Origin: JAAELZ01 sp965237995
Lineage (GTDB): Bacteria > Pseudomonadota > Gammaproteobacteria > Arenicellales > Poriferihabitantaceae
DNA: 64,000 nucleotides
Assembly: GCA_965237995.1 (NCBI GenBank)
Contig: CBDEGO010000002.1
Span: 496,001 to 560,000 of the forward strand
Reading direction: 5' to 3'
In this document: piece after piece, positions 8,193 through 16,530 of the stretch
Layout of the letters: each line of letters begins with the position of its first letter
Numbering within the stretch: the first letter of the stretch is position 1
Translations under genes and position numbers: made by a program
Notes under the pieces: generated by a model
The model's input: only the letters and a program-made list of their open reading frames with translations
Told to the model about the DNA's origin: nothing
The model's database searches: none

Positions 8193-9536
8193 TTAACTCC
8201 AAGGAAATGGGCTGCTTGATACAGGGTGTAGTCTACCCTCTGCATAGCGTGAAAACCTAAAAGGTTTTAACAAGGCACTGGTTTCTCCGCACAATTCTTG
8301 CGCTACCAATTTACCTACACCGATCATTTTATAACCATGGTTCGAGTCCGCAATCATGTAGACGTTATCAACAAATTGATCGAATACTGGGAAACTGTCT
8401 GGGGTAAATGAACCAATGCCGCCAGATGGCTCACTGCTGTAGTTAACCATTTGGCCTTCAAAACGCTTTTGACAATGCGCTAATGCGGATACCCACATAT
8501 GAGCAAAATCTTCGCCTACTACAAAGTCAGGGGAATCAACGCCGTATGGGTCAACTGCTACTTCGTCTGGTGACGTGGTAATTGGAAATGGGGCTGCGCC
8601 GCCTTGAATACCATTAAAGTGAAAGTCAGGCTTGTAGTATATGCCCCACATTTCGTCAGTAACCAAGCTGCCGTCATGGTCTGAATAAAGCGGCTCGTTT
8701 GAGTCAACGTGAATAACTGGTGGTGCTTTACCATCGTTGGTCTTTTGCATTTCTGGGTCAACACCCAAGGTACCTTCCTGTAATGACCAGTAAATCCACA
8801 TTGGGATGTCTGTATGAATAGTGCCATCAGCCGCTTTGATATCAACTGTCTTTTGTAAGCCCAACATATCCCACATTTGCTTAGCCCATGGGCCAGGTGC
8901 GATTACTAATTGATCACACTGAATATTACCTTTATCAGTAATCACTGCGCGCACTGCTTCAGAGCCGCTATCGCGTTCAAACCCTGTGACTGTCACACCT
9001 GCTTGAATACGAACGCCCTCGCCTTCTGCCTTCTTTGCTAAGCCATACATGGCTTTGGTGTTGTTAGAAAAACCACCCTTCTTTTCATGTAATACAGAAG
9101 TAATGCCTTTCGCTTGCCAATCATGAAAGATGCCTTTCATATACTCCATAGACTCTTTCTCGCCTTCAATGAAGCTTGACTCATAACCAATCTCTTTTTG
9201 TTGCTGCGCGATCGTGGCGACATCATCGTGCATACTTTCTGGGCTGATCTGCATATAACCCACTGGATGATAGCTAAACGCTTCCATATCGCTTTCCCAC
9301 ACTTCCACGCATTGCGCCATTAATTCGCGCATAGCAGGCTGGAAATAGTTATTACGCACCACTCCACAGGCGATACCTGATGCACCCGCTGCAATAGAAT
9401 CTTTATCAATGATTAGAATATCTCTACCGTCTCCTTTTCCTTGCGCCTTTAAATTAAGCGCTAAATGGTAGGCCGTACTCAGACCATGTATGCCTGCACC
9501 GATGATTAAGTATTTCGCTGAAGTTGGTATTGCCAT
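8193..9536 (-). CDS. FAD-dependent amine/N-methyl-amino-acid dehydrogenase (sarcosine oxidase beta-like)
   Basis: The 447-residue flavoprotein starts at the ATG at 9534-9536. A dinucleotide-binding GAGIHGLSTAYHL sits at residues 12-24, followed by an Asp/Lys strand end (LIIDKDSIAAGASG) and a C-terminal GGIGSFTPDSFPVFDQ and NHGYKMIG region typical of DAO-fold oxidoreductases. The segment GVVRNNYFQPAMRELM resembles the start of sarcosine oxidase beta chains. It is the first gene of the minus-strand locus, divergent from a GntR regulator. No SoxA, SoxD or SoxG partner genes lie nearby, so it either works alone or with partners elsewhere. Oxidation of an N-methyl amino acid such as N-methylglutamate is inferred from context. 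Confidence 0.78.
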   Translation of the reverse strand: MAIPTSAKYLIIGAGIHGLSTAYHLALNLKAQGKGDGRDILIIDKDSIAAGASGIACGVVRNNYFQPAMRELMAQCVEVWESDMEAFSYHPVGYMQISPESMHDDVATIAQQQKEIGYESSFIEGEKESMEYMKGIFHDWQAKGITSVLHEKKGGFSNNTKAMYGLAKKAEGEGVRIQAGVTVTGFERDSGSEAVRAVITDKGNIQCDQLVIAPGPWAKQMWDMLGLQKTVDIKAADGTIHTDIPMWIYWSLQEGTLGVDPEMQKTNDGKAPPVIHVDSNEPLYSDHDGSLVTDEMWGIYYKPDFHFNGIQGGAAPFPITTSPDEVAVDPYGVDSPDFVVGEDFAHMWVSALAHCQKRFEGQMVNYSSEPSGGIGSFTPDSFPVFDQFVDNVYMIADSNHGYKMIGVGKLVAQELCGETSALLKPFRFSRYAEGRLHPVSSSPFPWS

Positions 9537-9655
9537 TGGAATATATTTGGTTCTTTATTGGTTTAGTTTGAGTCTTTTCTACCCTCCTGTAGCTTATTAA
9601 ATCACTTCGACGTAGCGCTTGCAAACTCCATGCAGACCAATGTATCATGATATCG

Positions 9656-9691
9656 TGTACCACATATAGACCGTTTTGGTTTATTGGTACA
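9656..9691. promoter_or_regulatory. candidate GntR operator in the divergent control region
   Basis: Perfect inverted heptamers TGTACCA (9656-9662) and TGGTACA (9685-9691) are spaced 22 bases apart between the FAD dehydrogenase and the GntR gene. They recall the TGGT..ACCA half-sites of FadR-type GntR proteins. A separate 10-bp palindrome TATCATGATA lies at 9643-9652. Either could be the binding site that controls both genes. Confidence 0.45.
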
Positions 9692-9764
9692 ACATCAACT
9701 AACAAGACCATTTTCGTCCTTATGTTCCGCGAAAAGTCGCAACACAAGAAATCAGCACAGAAAA

Positions 9765-10460
9765 ATGAATACAGAAGAACCGCAACTAAGTCACGTGGTA
9801 AAAGGGTCAACAGGTGTGTACGTCCATCTTAAAGAAGCCATCTTAAATGGTCATTATCAATACGATGAGCGCTTACCACCCGAGCGCGAATTAGCCGATG
9901 CTTACAAAGTTGCGCGCGGCACCATTCGCTCTGCATTACAGCGTCTAGAAAAATCACACTTAGTTCGTATTAAGACAGGCAGCGGAACATTTGCAATCTA
10001 CAACCCACAGTTTCAAAAAGACGATATCGCTGAAGATACCAGCCCGATGGAGCTGATTCAAACGCGCATCGCGATCGAGCCTTACATCGTCAAATTAGCC
10101 GTCACTAATGCGAGCAATCGAGACTTGCGTCAATTAGAAGACGCGGTCACCCAATTAGAACGTACCCGCGATGATTCAGACGCATTTTCAATCGCTGATG
10201 AAACCTTTCATTTAATCTTAGCGCAGTGCTCGCAAAATCCATTATTGATATGGATGTACCAAAGAATCAATGACATACGTAGCCATACGCAGTGGAGCGC
10301 TCGCAAAGACAATGTATTAACACCCGAAGCCATCGACCATTACAACATGCAGCATAGAGCCATGTTAAGTGCCATCAAACGCCGTGATGCACCCCGCGCA
10401 ATGGAGATTATGACTGAGCACTTACGGCGCGCAAGAACCGACTTAGAAGGCAACTTATAA
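9765..10460 (+). CDS. GntR-family transcriptional regulator (FadR/FCD type)
   Basis: The frame is open from a TTG or GTG region upstream, but the ATG at 9765 was chosen: it begins the recognisable protein and keeps the inverted repeat at 9656-9691 outside the coding region. The 231-residue product has a winged helix-turn-helix (LPPERELADAYKVARGTIRSALQRLE, about residues 30-55) and an FCD ligand domain with the helix ELIQTRIAIEPYIV and metal-type residues D..FH and H (ADETFHLIL, HYNMQHRAML). It is divergent from the amine-metabolism operon and is its likely local regulator, with an amine or organic acid as probable effector. Confidence 0.88.
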   Translation: MNTEEPQLSHVVKGSTGVYVHLKEAILNGHYQYDERLPPERELADAYKVARGTIRSALQRLEKSHLVRIKTGSGTFAIYNPQFQKDDIAEDTSPMELIQTRIAIEPYIVKLAVTNASNRDLRQLEDAVTQLERTRDDSDAFSIADETFHLILAQCSQNPLLIWMYQRINDIRSHTQWSARKDNVLTPEAIDHYNMQHRAMLSAIKRRDAPRAMEIMTEHLRRARTDLEGNL

Positions 10461-10493
10461 TTTGCACAAACAGCATACTGCTTGTCGCAAATT
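10459..10493. terminator. candidate bidirectional terminator between convergent genes
   Basis: AATTTGCACAA (10459-10469) pairs with TTGTCGCAAATT (10482-10493), leaving one bulged base. The structure begins at the stop codon of the GntR gene and lies 33 bases before the stop of the convergent hydrolase gene. The flanks are A/T-rich on both sides, which suits termination from either direction. Confidence 0.45.
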
Positions 10494-10525
10494 AATAAAC
10501 TGAATCTATCAACTCAGTTACTGCT

Positions 10526-11281
10526 TTAAGAGCCCAATAAAAAGTCCTTTACGATTTTATTAAATTGCTCTGGCTTTTCTAAGTGCACATTATGCGAACA
10601 ACCGCTTACAATGTCTAAAGTAGAGTGTGCGATACCGCTATTCAACTGGTCGACTTGGTCTCGTTTGTAAGCCTGATCGCCCTCTCCCCAAAGGATTAAA
10701 GTTTCATTGCTAATCTGCTTTAATCGCTTCGCTGCTGACCACCCTTCCATCGCAGTATACCCGCCCAGCATGGCTTCTAACGAAGCCGCTTCGGCCAATT
10801 CAACACCATCTGCATAATCCTCCGCCGCTTTTTCCGCCAAAAACCAGGTGGCAACGGTATGATCAATAGTAGTTTTTGGTCCTTCATCAATCACGCGCTG
10901 CCGACTGACCGATACTGGCTCAAAACGCCCGGGCATAGTGCCATTTGGTCCTGTTCCATATAACACCAGTTTGTTAATTCTGTCGCCTGCCTGTATGGCG
11001 GTTTCTTGGGCGATCATCCCGCCCATGGAATGGCCCATTAGATGGAAACGTTTCACCTTAGCGTGATCAACCAATCGCATTAAATGCTCAGAAAACCCCA
11101 AGACACTATCAATCGCATCTTGTTCTGAGTTGCCTGCAAACCCTGGAGAAGTTAGCGCAATGACGTCAAACCATTGAGCGAAATAATCGATTTGTTTGTG
11201 CCAATACGCCGCACCGCTCAAAAAGCCATGTTGTAATACGAGTACAGGCCCTTTGCCCTTTCTTAAGTATTTATATCTCAT
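10526..11281 (-). CDS. alpha/beta hydrolase
   Basis: The 251-residue product is a complete alpha/beta hydrolase. The oxyanion-hole HG is at LVLQHGFLSG near residue 19, the nucleophile elbow GHSMGG near residue 84, the acid is likely Asp in LILWGEGDQAY, and the His is in GCSHNVHLEKPEQF near the C-terminus. The length and cap size match carboxylesterase/MhpC-type enzymes. It stands alone, convergent with the GntR gene and oriented with the downstream Lrp gene 79 bases away. The substrate cannot be predicted. Confidence 0.88.
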   Translation of the reverse strand: MRYKYLRKGKGPVLVLQHGFLSGAAYWHKQIDYFAQWFDVIALTSPGFAGNSEQDAIDSVLGFSEHLMRLVDHAKVKRFHLMGHSMGGMIAQETAIQAGDRINKLVLYGTGPNGTMPGRFEPVSVSRQRVIDEGPKTTIDHTVATWFLAEKAAEDYADGVELAEAASLEAMLGGYTAMEGWSAAKRLKQISNETLILWGEGDQAYKRDQVDQLNSGIAHSTLDIVSGCSHNVHLEKPEQFNKIVKDFLLGS

Positions 11282-11360
11282 TTTTTATCGTTTAAGCCAA
11301 CTCCAAATTTATCGATTTAAAGTTTACGCATTCTAACGCACTCCTTTCAATAGTCGGTTG

Positions 11361-11825
11361 CTAGATTGGCAAAGCCGTTGAGTATTTCATCTCTTCCATT
11401 GCGAACATAGAGTTGATATCACTTAAAGAAACTTCTTTTATTAATCGTTTATAAAACGCGTCGTAAGCGCGTGTATCTTTCGCTACTACCTTGAGCATGT
11501 AATCGATTTCACCACTCATTCTATAGACCTCAGTAATTTCCGGAAAATCCTGCACCACTGCAGTAAAACGATCACTCCATTCAATATTATGCTCATTGGT
11601 GCGAATGGCAACAAAAACCGTCAAGTCTAAATCTATTTTTCTAGCATCCAATAACGACACCGACTTGCGGATAACACCGTTATCATGCAGTCGCTGTATG
11701 CGCTTCCAACAGGGGGTGCTAGACAAATTGATTTCAGCCGCAATTTCCTTAACAGTTAAATTAGCGTTTTCCTGAAGAAGGCTTAAAATTCTCCGATCGA
11801 TCAAATCTAAGGAAATATTTTTCAT
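11361..11825 (-). CDS. Lrp/AsnC-family transcriptional regulator
   Basis: The start was set at the ATG at 11823-11825, because the protein then begins MKNISLDLIDRRILSLLQ like other family members; an upstream ATG would add 13 unusual residues. The 154-residue product has the N-terminal helix-turn-helix (LTVKEIAAEINLSSTPCWKRIQRL, about residues 24-47) and a C-terminal RAM/AsnC sensor domain with GEIDYMLKVVAKDTRAYD. It is divergent from the sulfite reductase gene. A 21-bp inverted repeat lies just upstream, which suggests it regulates itself and perhaps the divergent sulfur genes. Confidence 0.92.
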   Translation of the reverse strand: MKNISLDLIDRRILSLLQENANLTVKEIAAEINLSSTPCWKRIQRLHDNGVIRKSVSLLDARKIDLDLTVFVAIRTNEHNIEWSDRFTAVVQDFPEITEVYRMSGEIDYMLKVVAKDTRAYDAFYKRLIKEVSLSDINSMFAMEEMKYSTALPI

Positions 11826-11835
11826 ATATGAATTA

Positions 11836-11856
11836 ATATAGAATATATTTCTATAT
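11836..11856. promoter_or_regulatory. palindromic operator candidate between the lrp-like gene and cysI
   Basis: ATATAGAA (11836-11843) and TTCTATAT (11849-11856) form a perfect 8-bp inverted repeat with a 5-base centre. A second palindrome, TTCATATATGAA (11821-11832), overlaps the start codon of the lrp-like gene. Both sit in the AT-rich divergent region, where an Lrp-type octamer would be expected to bind. Confidence 0.45.
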
Positions 11857-11965
11857 ATTAACATTTATTACAAGAATAATAGTATTATTTACTGTCATGT
11901 CGTTGTTTGCATAGAACCATTTTCTTACAATATCAAGCCAATTAAATGCCATAGAGCTTGGTGAT

Positions 11966-13615
11966 ATGTACCAATACAGCGAACAAGAGAAAACTCAACT
12001 TACGCAACGCGCGATACAGTTTAAGGGGCAAGTAGAACGCTTCCAAGCAGATAAACTTGATCCTGACTTATTTCAACAATTGCGCCTGCGTAACGGTTTG
12101 TATAAGGAAAAGCTAGCGCACATGTTACGCGTCGCAATTCCTTATGGGTGCATGAATAGCGCCCAATTGCGCAAACTAGCTGATATCTCTGAGCGGTTCG
12201 ATAAAGGTTATGGCCATTTCACTACGCGCCAAAACATACAATTTAATTGGCCTAAACTGGATGAAGTGCCAGACATATTATTGGAACTCGCTGCGGTTGA
12301 TATGCATGCCATCCAAACTAGTGGCAGCTGCATTCGAAATATTAGCAGTGATCATTTAGCCGGTGTCGCTGTCGATGAAATAGCGGACCCTCGCCCTTGG
12401 TGTGAGATGATACGCAATTGGGCCAATTTACACCCTGAATTTAACTGGCTACCCCGCAAGTTTAAATTTGCAGTCACTGGTGCAGTCGAAGATCGCGCAG
12501 TTATTCAGTTACACGATATCGGCTTAAAAATCGTGAAAGACGATGAGCAAGGCACTTGGTTTGACGTCTATGTGGGTGGCGGCATGGGCAGAACGCCGGT
12601 CATCGCCAAGCTGATTTCAGCAAACTTATCTGGCGACAAACTACTCCCCTATCTGCAGGCAATCATACGCGTATATAACCAGTTTGGTCGACGCGACCAC
12701 AAATATAAATCACGCATTAAAATCTTAGTGAACGACTTAGGCATTGAAGAATTTAAAAAACGCGTAGAGCAAGAGTTAAAGAAAAATGCAGCAAACGCGC
12801 CGAAATTAGACTATCAAAAGCTAGTCAACCTTAAGAAAGTTTTTGCGTTTCGACGCCCCGCTCCCACCGCCGACTTGCCATCGTTCGAGTTACCCGTTAA
12901 CGATCCAGCCTACCAGCGGTGGCTAGAACACAACACGCTTGCGCACAAGAACACCCATGAGCGTATCGTGATGGTGTCTTTAAAGAGCAACAGCGCAGCG
13001 CCAGGCGATATCACCGCAGAGCAAATGCGGCACTTGGCCTCTCTCGCAGAAGAATATAGCTTAAGCGAAATTCGCGCTACGCATACACAGAACCTAGTCC
13101 TTCCGCATGTACAAAATAAAGACTTATTTAGCTTATGGCGAGGTTTAACCAAGCACGCGCTAGCAACGCCGAATATTGGTTCGCTAACCGATATGATTGC
13201 TTGCCCGGGGTTTGACTTTTGTTCGTTAGCAAATACCACCACCTTAGATATCGCCGCTGAAATTACCCGGCACTTTGAGGACATAAACACCCTGCATAAT
13301 ATTGGAGAAATTAGCCTTAAAATTTCAGGTTGTATGAATTCATGCGCACACCATCACGCTGGCAACATCGGTATTTTAGGTGTCGATAAGAAAGGCGAGC
13401 AATGGTACCAACTCACTTTAGGGGGTCGCGCTGACAACAACACCGCGATTGGCAAACGCTTAGGCCCTGCAATTGCAAAAGACCGACTTAAAGATGCTGT
13501 GACGCGTATTATTGATACTTATCTAGACTTACGATTAGACAACGAGCTATTTATTGATGCGGTTGAACGCTTAAGCATTACACCATTTAAGGAAAGCGTT
13601 TATGCAAATCATTAA
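11966..13615 (+). CDS. cysI: nitrite/sulfite reductase, hemoprotein subunit
   Basis: Siroheme and [4Fe-4S] enzyme reducing sulfite to sulfide by six electrons. The 549-residue product shows the family pattern: two pseudo-symmetric ferredoxin-like/SiR halves, a GHFTTRQNIQFNW siroheme-binding segment near residue 80, and the cluster cysteines in CPGFDFC near residue 413 and SGCMNSCAHHH near residue 455. It leads a three-gene operon; the DUF934 gene overlaps its end by 14 bases and a ferredoxin-NADP reductase follows. The arrangement cysI-DUF934 is usual in proteobacteria lacking the CysJ flavoprotein. It could in principle reduce nitrite, but the neighbours favour sulfite. Confidence 0.92.
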   Translation: MYQYSEQEKTQLTQRAIQFKGQVERFQADKLDPDLFQQLRLRNGLYKEKLAHMLRVAIPYGCMNSAQLRKLADISERFDKGYGHFTTRQNIQFNWPKLDEVPDILLELAAVDMHAIQTSGSCIRNISSDHLAGVAVDEIADPRPWCEMIRNWANLHPEFNWLPRKFKFAVTGAVEDRAVIQLHDIGLKIVKDDEQGTWFDVYVGGGMGRTPVIAKLISANLSGDKLLPYLQAIIRVYNQFGRRDHKYKSRIKILVNDLGIEEFKKRVEQELKKNAANAPKLDYQKLVNLKKVFAFRRPAPTADLPSFELPVNDPAYQRWLEHNTLAHKNTHERIVMVSLKSNSAAPGDITAEQMRHLASLAEEYSLSEIRATHTQNLVLPHVQNKDLFSLWRGLTKHALATPNIGSLTDMIACPGFDFCSLANTTTLDIAAEITRHFEDINTLHNIGEISLKISGCMNSCAHHHAGNIGILGVDKKGEQWYQLTLGGRADNNTAIGKRLGPAIAKDRLKDAVTRIIDTYLDLRLDNELFIDAVERLSITPFKESVYANH

Positions 13616-14069
13616 AGACCGCGAGCTAGCGCAAACTCCTTGGGTTTATCACTCTGTACTCACAAATGAAGATGAGTGTGCCAATACATCAACGACCTCG
13701 TTGGCTGATACATCACAAACTTTGACAGCCTACACCGACTGGCTGGAATTAAGCATTGATGAACGAACAAAAATTGGTGGTATATACCTGCTACCAGAAG
13801 ACAGTTTATCCATTAAAGCACACGAACTCGCCTCCTTAAGCGTGATCGGCATTGTGTTCCCAAACTTCAACGAAGGGCGCGGTTATACGCAAGCCGCTAT
13901 CCTACGCAATCAACTGCATTACTCGGAGGAATTGCGTGCGATCAATGCCTATCGCGATAATCTTGTTTTGTTAGAAGACTGCGGCTTCAACGCCTTTGAG
14001 ATGACCCAATCTGAAGACATTCAAGAAGCGTTAACTGCTTTTGATGAACTTACCCTTTCTAACCACTAA
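13602..14069 (+). CDS. DUF934 family protein, partner of sulfite reductase
   Basis: The 155-residue product is a DUF934 protein: N-terminal MQIIKDRELAQTPWV, central GIYLLPEDSLSIKAHELASL, and the conserved end GRGYTQAAILRNQLHYSEELRAI followed by GFNAFEM. DUF934 genes routinely follow cysI and are annotated as putative sulfite-reductase-associated oxidoreductases; their molecular role is unsettled. The 14-base overlap with cysI implies coupled translation. A second DUF934 gene lies at 15892-16371. Confidence 0.88.
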   Translation: MQIIKDRELAQTPWVYHSVLTNEDECANTSTTSLADTSQTLTAYTDWLELSIDERTKIGGIYLLPEDSLSIKAHELASLSVIGIVFPNFNEGRGYTQAAILRNQLHYSEELRAINAYRDNLVLLEDCGFNAFEMTQSEDIQEALTAFDELTLSNH

Positions 14070-14099
14070 CTATTCACGGACACACCTTTCCCTCACCCC

Positions 14100-14873
14100 A
14101 TGGCAAACTTAATCACTGAATCTGTAACCGGCATTCATCATTGGAATGATACCTTGTTTAGTTTTAAAACCACGCGCTCTGACTCATTCCGCTTTGAAAA
14201 TGGCGAATTTGTCATGATGGGCATTGAGGTGGAAGGCAAGCCATTGATGCGCGCTTACAGCATTGTGAGTGCTAACTATGAAGAGAATCTAGAATTCTTC
14301 AGCATCAAAGTGCCTGATGGCCCCTTAACGTCACGCTTACAAAACCTTAAAATAGGTGACCGGGTTTATGTCAGCACCAAGCCCACTGGCACGCTCACCA
14401 AAGACCGCGTCTTTTCTGGCAAACATTTGTATTTATTAAGCTCTGGAACCGGTATTGCACCGTTCATGGCGATCATTAAGGATCCAGAAATTTACAGCGC
14501 CTTTGATAAAATTATTTTGACACACAGCGTACGTTATCAATCTGAATTGGCTTATCAGGATGAAATACTCAATGTTTTACCGAATAATAAATTCTTTGGC
14601 GAACAAGTAAGAGAACAATTGATTTACTACCCTACAGTAACGCGCGAACAATACAAAACAACGCAGCGGCTGACTACACTATTGAAATCAGGAAAATTGG
14701 CTAGTGATAACGATTTACCTCCATTTTCTACTGAGAATGACCGTTTTATGCTGTGCGGCAACCCAAGCTTACTCAAAGATTTGTGTGAAATTTTAGAAGA
14801 TAAAGGCTTTCACGAAACAGTAAAAAACGATACCGGTCACTACGCGATCGAAAGAGCATTCGTTGAGCGTTGA
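14100..14873 (+). CDS. fpr: ferredoxin--NADP reductase
   Basis: The 257-residue product is a bacterial FNR. The FAD-binding RAYSIVSANYEE is at about residues 57-68 and the NADP-binding LLSSGTGIAPFMAII at about 117-131. There is also an MLCGNPSLLKDL segment, and the protein ends in an aromatic-poor tail (YAIERAFVER), as in the Fpr subclass where the C-terminal Trp is replaced. It follows the cysI-DUF934 pair by 30 bases and is the likely electron supplier to the sulfite reductase through ferredoxin. Its end overlaps the convergent metR gene by 34 bases. Confidence 0.93.
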   Translation: MANLITESVTGIHHWNDTLFSFKTTRSDSFRFENGEFVMMGIEVEGKPLMRAYSIVSANYEENLEFFSIKVPDGPLTSRLQNLKIGDRVYVSTKPTGTLTKDRVFSGKHLYLLSSGTGIAPFMAIIKDPEIYSAFDKIILTHSVRYQSELAYQDEILNVLPNNKFFGEQVREQLIYYPTVTREQYKTTQRLTTLLKSGKLASDNDLPPFSTENDRFMLCGNPSLLKDLCEILEDKGFHETVKNDTGHYAIERAFVER

Positions 14874-15790
14874 GTGGGCTTGGCAATTCCTTTCAGTGAA
14901 GATAATGGGATATCCTTAGCTAATAATAGAAACTCGCGCATGTAGCTAGACTCTAAATCTTGCTCGCGCACCGCTGCATAAAGCGTATTGAATACACCTT
15001 GCCCTAAAGACTTAGCCACGACGTAGCTGTGGTGACGATACTCTTCCGCCGCCCAGCTTGGCAAGCTACATAAGCCTCTACCGCTCGCCACCAAGGCAAC
15101 TATCATCACTGTCAGCTCGCTGGTACGAATATGCGCTGGTGTCACGCCAGCTGGGTGTAGAAACATTCTAAAGATATCCATCTTCTTTTCAGGGACCGGA
15201 TATATGATCAACGTTTCGTGTTGCAGCATCTCCGCCTCAATCGCCTCTTCAACAGCCAACGGATGATCTTGGGGCACTAACAACATGGTTTCATAATCAA
15301 ACAAAGGGATATATTTGACTCCCGCTAGCGGCTCTGGATCAGCGGTAACCACCAAATCAAGCTCTCCTAACATCAACCCTTCTAAACTATTAAAACTAAA
15401 CCCACCTGATATATCTAACTCGACCCCTGGCCATTGCCTGCGATACTGATCCAATGTCGGCAACAACCATAAGTAACAAGAATGACAATCGATAGCAACA
15501 TTCAAACGCCCTCCTTCGCCGTTGACCATGTTACTCAAGTCTCGCTCTAAACGATCAAAACGCGGCAATAACTCGCGTGCGCTGTCAAGCAGTCGACTCC
15601 CAGCAGCCGTCAGTTGCAAAGGTTTGGTTCTACGATTCACCACAGGCACGCCGATACGTTTTTCCATTTCACCTAATTGATGCGATAGCGCTGAAGGCGT
15701 TATATGCAATTGAGTCGCCACACCGACTAGCGTATCGCTATTGTCTAGTGCCTGAATAAGATCTAAGTGTTTGCGCTGTAAATTCAACAT
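14840..15790 (-). CDS. metR: LysR-family methionine regulator MetR
   Basis: The ATG at 15788-15790 was chosen; an upstream TTG would place the MetR box inside the coding region. The 316-residue product follows E. coli MetR closely: HTH with LHITPSALSHQLGEMEKRIG, then VAIDCHSCYLWLLP, ELDLVVTADP, FDYETMLLVPQDHPLA, LIIYPV and the SLPSWAAEEY region. MetR activates metE and related genes and senses homocysteine. It lies convergent with fpr and divergent from the second DUF934 gene, putting methionine control inside a sulfur-assimilation block. Confidence 0.93.
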   Translation of the reverse strand: MLNLQRKHLDLIQALDNSDTLVGVATQLHITPSALSHQLGEMEKRIGVPVVNRRTKPLQLTAAGSRLLDSARELLPRFDRLERDLSNMVNGEGGRLNVAIDCHSCYLWLLPTLDQYRRQWPGVELDISGGFSFNSLEGLMLGELDLVVTADPEPLAGVKYIPLFDYETMLLVPQDHPLAVEEAIEAEMLQHETLIIYPVPEKKMDIFRMFLHPAGVTPAHIRTSELTVMIVALVASGRGLCSLPSWAAEEYRHHSYVVAKSLGQGVFNTLYAAVREQDLESSYMREFLLLAKDIPLSSLKGIAKPTQRSTNALSIA

Positions 15791-15791
15791 T

Positions 15792-15804
15792 TGAATTAAT
15801 TTCA
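15792..15804. promoter_or_regulatory. MetR box upstream of metR
   Basis: TGAATTAATTTCA matches the MetR consensus TGAA-N5-TTCA exactly, with an extra T and A giving a 15-base near-palindrome. It lies immediately upstream of the metR ATG, consistent with autoregulation, and about 90 bases upstream of the divergent DUF934 gene, which it could also control. Confidence 0.65.
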
Positions 15805-15891
15805 ATTTTTAATTGATAAAGTTGAAATTGTAATTAATAGCGCGTCAGTTAACAATCACCTCGTCGAAAATAGAACTCACTCACTAACACT

Positions 15892-16371
15892 ATGCACATC
15901 ATAAAAAACAGAACAATTATTGAAGACAAGTGGCAATTTTTAGATTGCACAGACGCGAACGCAAGCTATCCTGTTGCTAGCGAGCTTGATGATGAAGAGC
16001 AAAGCTACACCTTAATGGACTTTTCAATTTGGTGTCTACTTAACCCCTTTTTAAGAACGGACGTCAAAGGCATTGCACTCAGGCATACCGACAAATTAGC
16101 GATTAAGAAGTCAGATTTAAAGCATATCGAAGTGATTAGCATTGTGTGTGAGAGCGCTTCAGTTGACGAAGAATGTGGCTTAGCAGATCAGTTGCGGAAA
16201 CAATTACAATTTCGCGGTGAAATCCGAGCTATCAACGCAGCAGCCGAACAAGTTAGCACCCTAGAACAGAGCGGATTCAACGCATTTTGCTTGGATAGCG
16301 CATCACAACTAAAGCAGGCAGTACGCCATCTAGAAAACAACCATAACAGTAATCCTAAATTTGCAGCTTAG
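15892..16371 (+). CDS. second DUF934 family protein
   Basis: The 159-residue product starts MHIIKNRTIIEDKW and keeps the DUF934 layout: a central DVKGIALRHTDKLAIKKSDLKHIEVISI and the C-terminal ECGLADQLRKQLQFRGEIRAINAA with GFNAFCL. It is clearly a paralogue of the gene at 13602-14069 but diverged, notably lacking the usual GRGY before the final conserved helix. It stands apart from any reductase gene and is divergent from metR, sharing the MetR-box region. Possible roles are a backup or a specialised partner of the same sulfite reductase. Confidence 0.8.
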   Translation: MHIIKNRTIIEDKWQFLDCTDANASYPVASELDDEEQSYTLMDFSIWCLLNPFLRTDVKGIALRHTDKLAIKKSDLKHIEVISIVCESASVDEECGLADQLRKQLQFRGEIRAINAAAEQVSTLEQSGFNAFCLDSASQLKQAVRHLENNHNSNPKFAA

Positions 16372-16530
16372 GTGCTAACGCTCTGTAATGAGACATCATA
16401 CGTCTTAGCATCGAAAAATAGGTAGTAAATTGGTCTATATATTAGGTATTGCACTACCCTTATTGTCGATATGTGAATATAATCAGTCGCCCATAAAACA
16501 CGATGAGCGACCATCAAATAAACCCACAAG

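Noticed and set aside
9684..9764. 27-codon N-terminal extension of the GntR gene
   Set aside because: It overlaps the candidate operator and has no ribosome site; the family begins near the ATG at 9765.
9454..9810. 118-codon minus-strand frame across the divergent promoter region
   Set aside because: It overlaps both true gene starts and has no coding character.
15791..15805. TTG start for MetR
   Set aside because: It would place the MetR box inside the gene; the ATG at 15788-15790 fits the family.
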